DNA of 37,001 nucleotides from Desulfohalobiaceae bacterium (GTDB lineage Bacteria; Desulfobacterota; Desulfovibrionia; Desulfovibrionales; Desulfothermaceae): NCBI GenBank assembly GCA_027063985.1, contig JAMOQN010000153.1, positions 1 to 37,001 of the forward strand, read 5' to 3'. Shown piece by piece: positions 21,387 to 28,741 of this stretch (position 1 is its first letter; each line of letters starts with the position of its first letter). The notes under the pieces were generated by a model. It saw only the letters and a program-made list of their open reading frames with translations, ran no database searches and was not told where the DNA came from. The position numbers and the translations under genes were made by a program.

Positions 21387-21663
21387 GTATATGAAACAGC
21401 TTTTATCTGAGGAGAAAAAAAGAGATAGCAAGACAGGGAAAGAAAAGTGGGTAAAGGTCAATAGAGAGAACCATGCCCTTGATTGTGAAATCTATGCAAT
21501 GGCTTGTGTTGATGCAGAATGGCTGGGTGGAATTGAGGTTTTGAGTAAACCAATGCAAATGGAGACAAAAAACAGGCAAGAGGCTAGCCCCAGAACAGCG
21601 AATAAAGCTGGGGCATTAGTTACACACCAAACATGGCTTGGGAGGACTACAAATTGGCTTTAA
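21385..21663 (+). pseudogene. C-terminal remnant of a phage terminase large subunit (GpA-like)
   Basis: KTGKEKWVKVNRENHALDCEIYAMACVDAEWL resembles the GpA-type terminase C-terminus (KW..RNEALDC.VYALAA). TGA at 21379-21381 lies just upstream in frame, so the ATPase/nuclease body is absent. Confidence 0.6.
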
Positions 21664-21665
21664 AT

Positions 21666-21857
21666 ATGACTTTTGAAGAAGTTTGTGAAAAGCTCAGAAC
21701 AAGAGAGCTAATTGAAGTGTCTATCCTCGCAAGAAAAATGAATAGAAGCGAGGAGACTATTAGGAGATGGAGCAAAGAAGACAAACTGGAAGGCCTAAAA
21801 ATAGGCGGAAGGTGGTTTGTAAAAAAGAAAAGTTTGGAAAGAGTGATTGAAGCTTGA
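21666..21857 (+). CDS. Small helix-turn-helix (excisionase/MerR-like) DNA-binding protein
   Basis: EVSILARKMNRSEETIRRWSKEDKLEGLKIGGRWFVKKKSLERVI has the excisionase-type HTH-wing pattern. Internal ATG at 21666 preferred. Confidence 0.6.
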   Translation: MTFEEVCEKLRTRELIEVSILARKMNRSEETIRRWSKEDKLEGLKIGGRWFVKKKSLERVIEA

Positions 21858-21893
21858 AAAATAATAATGCATAAAATATAATTTTAAAAACAC

Positions 21894-21936
21894 TTGCTTT
21901 TTTTTTGAAAAAAAATTAACTTCTGGGTTAAGTTGA
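21894..21936 (+). promoter_or_regulatory. Candidate promoter/operator of the toxin-antitoxin-chaperone cassette
   Basis: TTGCTT (21894-21899), 17 nt, TAACTT (21917-21922); dyad TTAACTT-N7-AAGTTGA (21916-21936) abuts the ATG at 21937. Confidence 0.35.
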
Positions 21937-22353
21937 ATGTACTTGTTTTTAATAGAGAATGAAATATGGAAAATATATGGAATTGGTTCAAGTGCTGATA
22001 GGTGTGAAGTTCTAGAAGGGATGGAGTTTTTGAGTCAAAATTTTGAAAGAGATGTAGTAAAAATGGTTGCTATTTTAGACAGGGCAGCAAAGACTCCCGA
22101 AGGTCCAAGATGTTTCCCAACTGAAATTTCTCATCAAGTGGATAAAGAGAATAGCATTTGGCAGTTTACATCTGGCAGGTTACGTTTATTATGGTTTTAT
22201 GATGAAGGGAGGGTTATTATATGCACTAACATTTTTATAAAAAAAGGACAAAAAACACCACGAAAAGAGAAGGAGCGGGCAATCAAATTAAAGCAACAGT
22301 ATTTTACTGCTAAAAGAAATGATAAATTAATAGTTATAGACGATGAGGACTAA
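21937..22353 (+). CDS. HigB-like toxin (RelE superfamily, phage-derived Gp49-like)
   Basis: AILDRAAKTPEGPRCFPTEISHQVDKENSIWQFTSGRLRLLWFYDEGRVIICTNIFIKKGQKTPRKEKERAIKLKQQYF: Gp49-like core (LRLLWFYD...FIKKGQKTP..E...A). Confidence 0.82.
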   Translation: MYLFLIENEIWKIYGIGSSADRCEVLEGMEFLSQNFERDVVKMVAILDRAAKTPEGPRCFPTEISHQVDKENSIWQFTSGRLRLLWFYDEGRVIICTNIFIKKGQKTPRKEKERAIKLKQQYFTAKRNDKLIVIDDED

Positions 22354-22355
22354 CG

Positions 22356-22760
22356 ATGAAAAAGATAAAAAAAATCAAAAATTTTTTTAAAGAGATTAAA
22401 AAAACTGATTCTTATATAGCTGAGCAAACAAAATTAGATTTTATAGTCCAGATATACAAACTGATGCAAGAATCTAACATAACACAGAAAGAATTTGCTA
22501 GAAAATTAGGTGTTACCGAAGCATATGTTTCTAGAATACTTAGGGGAAATATAAACTTCACAATTGATACAATGGTAAAATTAACAAGAGCGCTTAATTC
22601 CAATCTACATATAAAGGTTGTTCCTGTCTATCAAGATGTTAAATGGTTTTCGGTGATAAAAAATAAGGATATACAAAAAACAAAAGAAAAGTCATATTAT
22701 ATACCTAACCCTGAATTAAATAATATAATAGAGGAAGTCGATGGCCCCATTGCAGCTTAA
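22356..22760 (+). CDS. HigA-like Xre-family antitoxin with C-terminal extension
   Basis: Xre HTH (LMQESNITQKEFARKLGVTEAYVSRILRGNINFTIDTMVKLTRAL) followed by about 45 extra residues with VVPVYQDVKWFSV; starts 3 nt after the toxin stop codon. Confidence 0.82.
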   Translation: MKKIKKIKNFFKEIKKTDSYIAEQTKLDFIVQIYKLMQESNITQKEFARKLGVTEAYVSRILRGNINFTIDTMVKLTRALNSNLHIKVVPVYQDVKWFSVIKNKDIQKTKEKSYYIPNPELNNIIEEVDGPIAA

Positions 22761-23157
22761 AAGCTATTTTTTTACAGATATATCAATTAAGGTGAATCCA
22801 GACTTTAATTCTAATATAGATAATCCCGACTTAGGGGAATTAGGATTAAATGTCTCAGTTACTTCCAGTGAGCAAGAAGAAAATTTATTTCAAGTTGATC
22901 TTGAAATTAGGATAGAACCAAAAGAGGATAAAAATATTTTCCCTTATCAAATTAAGCTGGTAACAGTGGGCATATTTGAAATTAGTCCAAAATGGCCAAA
23001 AGAAAAAGTTATGGATCTGCTGAAGATTACAGGAGCATCTATTCTCTACAGTGCAGCTAGAGAATTCCTTTTAATTATAACTTCAAGATTACCCTGGAAG
23101 CCAGTTATGTTACCCACTGTTTCTTTTGCCTATCTTAAAAATAAGTCCTCTCGATAG
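22741..23157 (+). CDS. SecB-like chaperone (TAC-associated)
   Basis: Alternating beta segments and C-terminal GASILYSAAREFLLIITSRLPWKPVMLPTVSFAYL resembling the SecB (..[32 protein letters not shown]) signature. Overlaps the antitoxin 3' end by 20 nt in another frame. Confidence 0.72.
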   Translation: MAPLQLKSYFFTDISIKVNPDFNSNIDNPDLGELGLNVSVTSSEQEENLFQVDLEIRIEPKEDKNIFPYQIKLVTVGIFEISPKWPKEKVMDLLKITGASILYSAAREFLLIITSRLPWKPVMLPTVSFAYLKNKSSR

Positions 23158-23221
23158 AAGAAAAAAATTTAAGATCCCATAGACTTTCCGACTCCGCAAT
23201 TTTGCCGAGCCCTCGCTACTT

Positions 23222-23299
23222 TAAGCTTTTCTCTTTAAAAACGTGAAAAAAATTTACGTTTTTTAGAGGAGCTTAAATCATTGCAAGTTCTTGAGTTAT
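23222..23299 (+). repeat. 78-bp direct repeat, copy 2
   Basis: Identical to 21309-21386, 1913 bp downstream, same orientation. Confidence 0.95.
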
Positions 23300-23632
23300 A
23301 CATTTTGTTATGAATGTTATTTAATTGACTGGGATGAGTTGTATTGTGATGAAATGGAAGAGGGAGGCTGGTTTGAAGGATGTTGTATCCCTAATTCAGA
23401 GGAAACATCCACACCAATAAATAAGCATGTTCCCTCTGCTCTATGGACTGGAGCACGTAAAGATACGGATAACATTTTAACGATTAATGAAGATGGAACA
23501 ATTGAGTTATGGATCAATGACCGAACTTATGAGCTCACAGAGAATGTAACCGAGCAGATTATTGAACAACTAGGGCTTGTAAATATAGGGATTATTTCTT
23601 TTACCAGAAATGTATTTACATTTTGGGAGTAA
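23291..23632 (+). CDS. Hypothetical protein, possibly a truncated remnant
   Basis: 113-aa ORF whose only upstream start is a TTG inside the repeat; no recognised family. Confidence 0.35.
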   Translation: MSYTFCYECYLIDWDELYCDEMEEGGWFEGCCIPNSEETSTPINKHVPSALWTGARKDTDNILTINEDGTIELWINDRTYELTENVTEQIIEQLGLVNIGIISFTRNVFTFWE

Positions 23633-23636
23633 AAAT

Positions 23637-23669
23637 TGGGTACAAGCTGGGTGCATATTGGGTGCAAAA
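23637..23669 (+). repeat. Three 11-bp iterons TGGGTRCAnnn
   Basis: TGGGTACAAGC (23637) / TGGGTGCATAT (23648) / TGGGTGCAAAA (23659), exact 11-nt spacing. Confidence 0.75.
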
Positions 23670-23745
23670 ATGCGCCAAATTAACCCTAAATTCTCTTATT
23701 TACTTTTTTTAAAAAATCATATATATCCTTGAATGTATTGATTTT

Positions 23746-23817
23746 GCCGGCATAGCTCAGTGGTAGAGCAGCTGATTCGTAATCAGCAGGTCAGGGGTTC
23801 AAATCCCCTTGCCGGCT
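23746..23817 (+). tRNA. tRNA-Thr (anticodon CGT)
   Basis: Acceptor GCCGGCA/TGCCGGC, anticodon arm GCTGA-TTCGTAA-TCAGC, T-arm GGGGTTCAAATCCCC; CCA not encoded. Confidence 0.95.
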
Positions 23818-23857
23818 TAGAATAAAATCAAGTAATTGCAGGTAGATGTGGTGAGAG

Positions 23858-24112
23858 TTAAACATATTGAGTAGGAACTTCAAAGGATTGACCTATAGGG
23901 CGGAAATCAGATATCTCTTGTTTTTTTAACTTTCTTCTAATTTTTTCAAAATATCTAACTGTATCCTCAGAGTAAAGTCTTTCGCCACAATTCAAGCATA
24001 CTTTTGCGTGAATTTTGACAATAGCTGTATGTGGTCCTCCTCTAAGGAGTTTTTCAACCGCCTTTTCAATAAGTTTTCCTCCACAAATTGGACATTTATC
24101 AAATGTTTCCAT
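23858..24112 (-). CDS. YgiT/MqsA-type zinc-finger protein (putative antitoxin)
   Basis: METFDKCPICGGKLIEKAV...AKVCLNCGERLYSEDTVRYFEKI: two CxxC motifs of the YgiT-type finger. ATG at 24112 preferred; it follows an AGGAGA inside the 3' end of the upstream gene. Confidence 0.8.
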   Translation of the reverse strand: METFDKCPICGGKLIEKAVEKLLRGGPHTAIVKIHAKVCLNCGERLYSEDTVRYFEKIRRKLKKQEISDFRPIGQSFEVPTQYV

Positions 24113-24114
24113 AA

Positions 24115-24423
24115 TTATTTTCTCCTTTTTCGCCAATTTATCCATTTGTTTGGATCTGGACGATATACTGTAATTAAAACAGCCCATTTGGATTGTTCAT
24201 TAAACGCCCATACACTATGAATAGGTTCTCCACTGAATGTTTCACCATAAATTAAGCAACTGGGGTAGGGTTTGTCGCATGGATATTCTTCTATTATTTC
24301 ACCATTAAAAACGGAAAAATATATTTCATCAAATGTCAACTGGTCATTTTCTGCCTCTTCATCTGCATGATCAGTAATTAATATTTTTTTATTCTGAATG
24401 GCCTCAATTATTTTATCCAGCAT
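24115..24423 (-). CDS. DUF4258-like protein (putative toxin partner)
   Basis: ILITDHADEEAENDQLTFDEIYFSVFNGEIIEEYPCDKPYPSCLIYGETFSGEPIHSVWAFNEQSKWAVLITVYRPDPNKW: DUF4258 pattern; directly upstream of the YgiT-type gene. Confidence 0.78.
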   Translation of the reverse strand: MLDKIIEAIQNKKILITDHADEEAENDQLTFDEIYFSVFNGEIIEEYPCDKPYPSCLIYGETFSGEPIHSVWAFNEQSKWAVLITVYRPDPNKWINWRKRRK

Positions 24424-24461
24424 TTTTTCTGTTAATAATTTAACAATTCTTCTTTTTTTAT

Positions 24462-25040
24462 TTATTCTTCAAATGCCTGCACTTCGTAGATAAAAACCTC
24501 AATATTATCATCCATCCACCCTGTTGGAGAAAGGCCAGCTTTCATTGATAAATGGGTCAAAAAGTCCCTTTTATCTGGTAATTGCTCCCATACTTGAGGT
24601 AAAAATGTGGCCTGATAAAATCCTTTTTTTAAGATCACTCCATGTTTGTTTGGCTTGAGTTTGTTTAAGAGTTCCTGATACCCATTAAAATGTAAAGGGG
24701 TAGGATTTGTTAAAACTGAAACCTCTATTTTTATTTCAGGATATTCTATCTGAGACAGAGGTGGGAACCTAGGGTCATTAAATGCTGCATTAACTGCATT
24801 TTCTTTAACACCTTTAATAAGGGGTAAAATAGGTTGGATGTGGCCAATACACCCCCTTAAATTTCCCCTTTTATTTAAAGTTACAAACACTCCCCTTTTT
24901 TCTTGAAAGACTTCTTTATTTAGATCTTGTTCTGAAATTTCCTGGTTTGATTTGCCAAATAGCCTTTCTTCAATTGCACCTCTAGCCAATTTTAGGAGTA
25001 TTTTCCCCTCATCTTCAGTTAGTTTTTTGAATTCTCCCAT
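24462..25040 (-). CDS. AMMECR1-family protein (AmmeMemoRadiSam system protein A-like)
   Basis: GVFVTLNKRGNLRGCIGHIQPILPL, NAAFNDPRFPPLSQIEYPEIKIEVSVLT, LPQVWEQLPDKRDFLTHLSMKAGL. Confidence 0.88.
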   Translation of the reverse strand: MGEFKKLTEDEGKILLKLARGAIEERLFGKSNQEISEQDLNKEVFQEKRGVFVTLNKRGNLRGCIGHIQPILPLIKGVKENAVNAAFNDPRFPPLSQIEYPEIKIEVSVLTNPTPLHFNGYQELLNKLKPNKHGVILKKGFYQATFLPQVWEQLPDKRDFLTHLSMKAGLSPTGWMDDNIEVFIYEVQAFEE

Positions 25041-25634
25041 CTAAAATACCTCCGAAAGAAAGTTTATTAGTTCTCTGTGAAATGTGTCAGGATCTTTTAA
25101 ATAACACGGATGAGGTCCATCTTTGATCACAACGAGTTTGGAATTTGGAATATTCTCTTTTAAAAAATGTGCATATTTAATAGGTGCTACGTCATCTTTT
25201 TCTCCCCACACGATCAATGTAGGTACATTAAGCTCTTTTATTCGATGGGCATTCTCTTCAATTCCTACGGTACCAACCAATACCAGTCCTTTGGGGATGT
25301 CTTTGTATTTAAAATAAAAGTTCAAAGTTATTCTTCCGCCCATAGAAGGCCCAAGAATCACTGGTGTTTCAATATTTAGTTTTTTTATGGCATTGTATAG
25401 AACATCTATCTGTTCCATTATACAATAAGGTGATTCCCCAAATCCAGGCATGTCTATTGCCACAACCCTATATCCTGCATTGGCCAGGGCTTCAATTGTA
25501 CCCAATTCCTTCCAGGTCTGGGCCTTAAATTTTGCCCCATGTAAAAGCACTATACATTTATCTGCCTCACTGCCTGCAGAAAGTGTATTAATTTTGCAAT
25601 CTTCTATCTCCACATATTTTTTTTCAATATCCAT
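25041..25634 (-). CDS. Alpha/beta hydrolase
   Basis: VLLHGAKFKAQTWKELG, VAIDMPGFGES, LGPSMGGR nucleophile elbow, LIVWGEKDDVAP, DGPHPCYLKDPDTFH. Confidence 0.85.
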   Translation of the reverse strand: MDIEKKYVEIEDCKINTLSAGSEADKCIVLLHGAKFKAQTWKELGTIEALANAGYRVVAIDMPGFGESPYCIMEQIDVLYNAIKKLNIETPVILGPSMGGRITLNFYFKYKDIPKGLVLVGTVGIEENAHRIKELNVPTLIVWGEKDDVAPIKYAHFLKENIPNSKLVVIKDGPHPCYLKDPDTFHRELINFLSEVF

Positions 25635-25802
25635 AACTGCCTCCTTTTTTTGGGTTAATCATTTTCTTTACTTAGTCAAAATTGTGCTGTATAAAATCTT
25701 CTACCCATGAATTATAAGTTTATTCATCGGGTTAGTCAAAGGATAAAAGGGAAATTTGGGGGTTGAATTAATATTCATCTCAAAAACAAATGGAGAGATG
25801 TT

Positions 25803-26237
25803 ATGGCAGAGATTAAAAAGGTATTATGTGCAATTGACTTTGGTCCAATGACATCAAAAATTGTAGACTATGCCAAGACAATGTGTAGTTGTTTAAATTC
25901 TAAGATTTATCTTATTTATGTGGTACATTCTTTAGATGCCATTGCACAATTTTCAGTACCCAAAAGTTACAGAGAAGAATATGAAAAACAGATGATAGAC
26001 CAGGCCAAGGCAAAGGCGCAGGAATTAAAAGAGAAATTTTTTCAAGATATGGATGTTGAATTTGTCTTAAAAGCAGGAAAGCCGGCCAAAGAAATCTTGT
26101 CTTTTATGGATTCTGAAAAAATAGATATGGTGGTAATTGGGGCCATAAATAAAGAAGATATTGGGGAGTTTTTATTTGGATCTGTTGGAGAAAAGGTAAT
26201 AAAATTGTCCAAGGTTCCTGTGGTGGTGATTAAGTAA
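25803..26237 (+). CDS. Universal stress protein UspA family
   Basis: KKVLCAIDFGPMTSKIVDYAK, GKPAKEILSFMDSEKIDMVVIGA..FGSVGEKVIKLSKVPVVVIK. Confidence 0.9.
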   Translation: MAEIKKVLCAIDFGPMTSKIVDYAKTMCSCLNSKIYLIYVVHSLDAIAQFSVPKSYREEYEKQMIDQAKAKAQELKEKFFQDMDVEFVLKAGKPAKEILSFMDSEKIDMVVIGAINKEDIGEFLFGSVGEKVIKLSKVPVVVIK

Positions 26238-26300
26238 TTTAATTGAGGTGCGTTTTTAATAACTTTTAGGCCAGATAGTTTATTTAAAGGAGCCTTTGAC

Positions 26301-27557
26301 GTGAGTATCTTAATAAAAGAAGTGTTTTTAAATAAAGAGATAGTTGATGTATATATTGAGAATGGTGTATTTAAAAAAATAGGAAAATCCCTTAATGTTG
26401 AAGCTGATCAGGTGATTTCAGGTAAAGATAGGGCAATAATACCATCTTTTTTTAATGTACATACCCATGCTGCAATGACCCTTTTAAGGGGATATGCCGA
26501 TGATATGGATCTCCATACGTGGCTCAATAATCACATTTGGCCATTTGAGAGAAAATTGACACCAGATGACGTTTACATAGGTACCAAACTGGCCTGCCTT
26601 GAGATGATAAAGACGGGAACTACGTTTTTTTGTGATATGTACTGGCATGTTGAGGCAATTGCCCAGGCCGTGGATGAGATGGGGATTAGAGCTGCCATAT
26701 CATCTGCATATGTGGATTTTGAGGATCCAAAGAAAGGAGAATATTTTCAGAAAAAAAATAGAGAATTCTTTTATTCCCCTCCAAAGGTATCTTCAAGGGT
26801 AATGTTTATTATGGGTCCCCACGCAATTTATACTGTTTCAAAGGCTTCCCTTGAGTGGATTAGAGATTTTGCCCAAGATATGGGGCTCTTTGTCAATATC
26901 CACGTTGCTGAGACAAAAAAAGAAATGGAAGATTGCAAAAAAATTAGGGGCACTACTCCTGTTAAGTACCTGGATGATATTGGATTTTTGAATGAGAGAT
27001 GTATCCTTGCCCACGTTATCTGGGTGGATGAAGAGGAGATAGAGATATTAAAAAATAGAAATGTCAAAATAGCCCATGTGCCAACTTCAAATATGAAACT
27101 GGCCTCGGGCTCATTTAAATTTGATGAATTTATAAATAAGGGATTAATTGTGGGGATAGGCACAGATGGTTGTGCCTCAAATAATAATCTGGATATGCTG
27201 GAGGAGATGAAAATCGCTGCATTAAGGGCAAAGATGGCATCAAATAGTCCCACATCTGGGAAAAGTGATGATATATTTAGGTGTGCTACAAAAAATGGAG
27301 CCACGATTTTTGGTATAGATGCAGGAGAAATTAAAGAGGGAAAGGTTGCTGATTGTGTTTTAATAGATCTAAATCATCCCCAGATGGTACCATGTCACAA
27401 TTTGATTTCCAATTTAGTCTATGCAGCAAATGGAGATGTTGTGACAACAACTATTTGTAATGGCAAGATACTCATGCACAATAGATACGTAGAAGGTGAA
27501 GAAGAAATAATAAAAACAGCAAAGAAACAAGTAAAATCTATACTTGATAGACTATAG
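26301..27557 (+). CDS. Amidohydrolase, 5-methylthioadenosine/S-adenosylhomocysteine deaminase type
   Basis: FFNVHTHAAMTLLRGYADDMDLHTWLNNHIWPFE, NIHVAETKKE, ILAHVIWVDEEE, GIGTDGCASNNNLDMLEEMK. Confidence 0.88.
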   Translation: MSILIKEVFLNKEIVDVYIENGVFKKIGKSLNVEADQVISGKDRAIIPSFFNVHTHAAMTLLRGYADDMDLHTWLNNHIWPFERKLTPDDVYIGTKLACLEMIKTGTTFFCDMYWHVEAIAQAVDEMGIRAAISSAYVDFEDPKKGEYFQKKNREFFYSPPKVSSRVMFIMGPHAIYTVSKASLEWIRDFAQDMGLFVNIHVAETKKEMEDCKKIRGTTPVKYLDDIGFLNERCILAHVIWVDEEEIEILKNRNVKIAHVPTSNMKLASGSFKFDEFINKGLIVGIGTDGCASNNNLDMLEEMKIAALRAKMASNSPTSGKSDDIFRCATKNGATIFGIDAGEIKEGKVADCVLIDLNHPQMVPCHNLISNLVYAANGDVVTTTICNGKILMHNRYVEGEEEIIKTAKKQVKSILDRL

Positions 27558-27578
27558 CCCTGAATAGAAAGCTATTTT

Positions 27579-28715
27579 TTATGGTGTAACCATAAAGTGC
27601 CATAACACTCCAGCTGCTATTGCAGATCCAATCACGCCTGCCACGTTAGGTGCCATTGCATGCATGAGTAAGAAGTTGGTCTTGTCTTCTTCTTTTGCAA
27701 CCATTTGTACCACCCTTGCAGAGTCTGGTACAGCTGAAACACCTGCAGCCCCAACTAATGGGTTTATTTTATGTTTTACAAATAGGTTCAAAAATTTTGC
27801 AAAAAGAACACCTGATGCAGTTGCCACTGCAAAGGAGAATGCACCTAACATAAAGATATAGAGAGCTTTGGGGGTGAGAAAATAATCAGCCTGGGTGCTG
27901 GCTCCAACAGTAAAACCCAGGATTATGGTAACTGAGTCTATTAACGCAGTCCTTGCAGTTTGAGCAAGTCTTTCTGTGACTACGGCTTCTTTTAACAAAT
28001 TACCTAAAAATAGCATGCTAAACAACGGAAGGGATGCTGGTGCCAGAAAAGTGGTGAGTAAGAAACCTACTATGGGAAAGATGGTCTTTTCCTTTTTTGA
28101 TACCTCCCTTGGTTCTTCCATTCTGATTAATCTTTCTTTTTTGGTTGTTAAAAGCTTCATGATAGGTGGTTGTATTACAGGGACAAGGGCCATATAAGAA
28201 TAGGCTGCAATGGATATTGGACCTAATAGATGGGGGGCTAATTTGGCTGTTAAAAATATGGATGTTGGGCCATCTGCTCCACCAATTATGCCTATTGAAG
28301 CAGCCTCTTGTGGCGAAAATCCTATGTAGAGTGCCCCAAGAAAAGTCAAAAATATTCCCATCTGGGCTGCAGCTCCAAGGAGCATTAAAATGGGCCTAGC
28401 CAGCATGGTAGAAAAGTCGGTCATGGCTCCAATGCCAAGAAATATAAGAGGGGGATAAATCCCTTTAACTACACCAAAATATAAATAATTTAAAACACTA
28501 CCTTGATCATACACTGATATATTGACACCAGCTACATGAGGCACGTTACCAACCAGCACACCAAAACCTATAGGGATCAATAAGAGTGGTTCATAGTGTT
28601 TGGCTACGCCTAAATAGATAAGAATTATTCCTATAATTATCATTAGAAAATATTTGAGGTTGATCAAAGCAAAGCCAGTTGTAGCCATGTATTCTAGTAT
28701 GTGATGCATAATCAC
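27579..28715 (-). CDS. Sodium-pumping decarboxylase beta subunit (OadB/GcdB family)
   Basis: IGIIGGADGPTSIFLTAKLAP, PIMKLLTTKKERLIRM, PLVGAAGVSAVPDSARVVQMVAKEEDKTNFLLMHAMAPNVAGVIGSAIAAG. Confidence 0.93.
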   Translation of the reverse strand: MIMHHILEYMATTGFALINLKYFLMIIIGIILIYLGVAKHYEPLLLIPIGFGVLVGNVPHVAGVNISVYDQGSVLNYLYFGVVKGIYPPLIFLGIGAMTDFSTMLARPILMLLGAAAQMGIFLTFLGALYIGFSPQEAASIGIIGGADGPTSIFLTAKLAPHLLGPISIAAYSYMALVPVIQPPIMKLLTTKKERLIRMEEPREVSKKEKTIFPIVGFLLTTFLAPASLPLFSMLFLGNLLKEAVVTERLAQTARTALIDSVTIILGFTVGASTQADYFLTPKALYIFMLGAFSFAVATASGVLFAKFLNLFVKHKINPLVGAAGVSAVPDSARVVQMVAKEEDKTNFLLMHAMAPNVAGVIGSAIAAGVLWHFMVTP

Positions 28716-28741
28716 TCCATTTTAAGGATTTATGGGTTAGA

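Noticed and set aside
21309-23299. 78-bp repeats as integron attC sites around TA cassettes
   Set aside because: No GTTRRRY/RYYYAAC core sites at the hairpin arms in either orientation, and no integron integrase in the window.
23746-23817. Classic tRNA 3'-end attB duplication for the island
   Set aside because: No second copy of the tRNA-Thr 3' end (e.g. GGGGTTCAAATCCCC) seen near either plausible island edge; integration at this tRNA stays a hypothesis.
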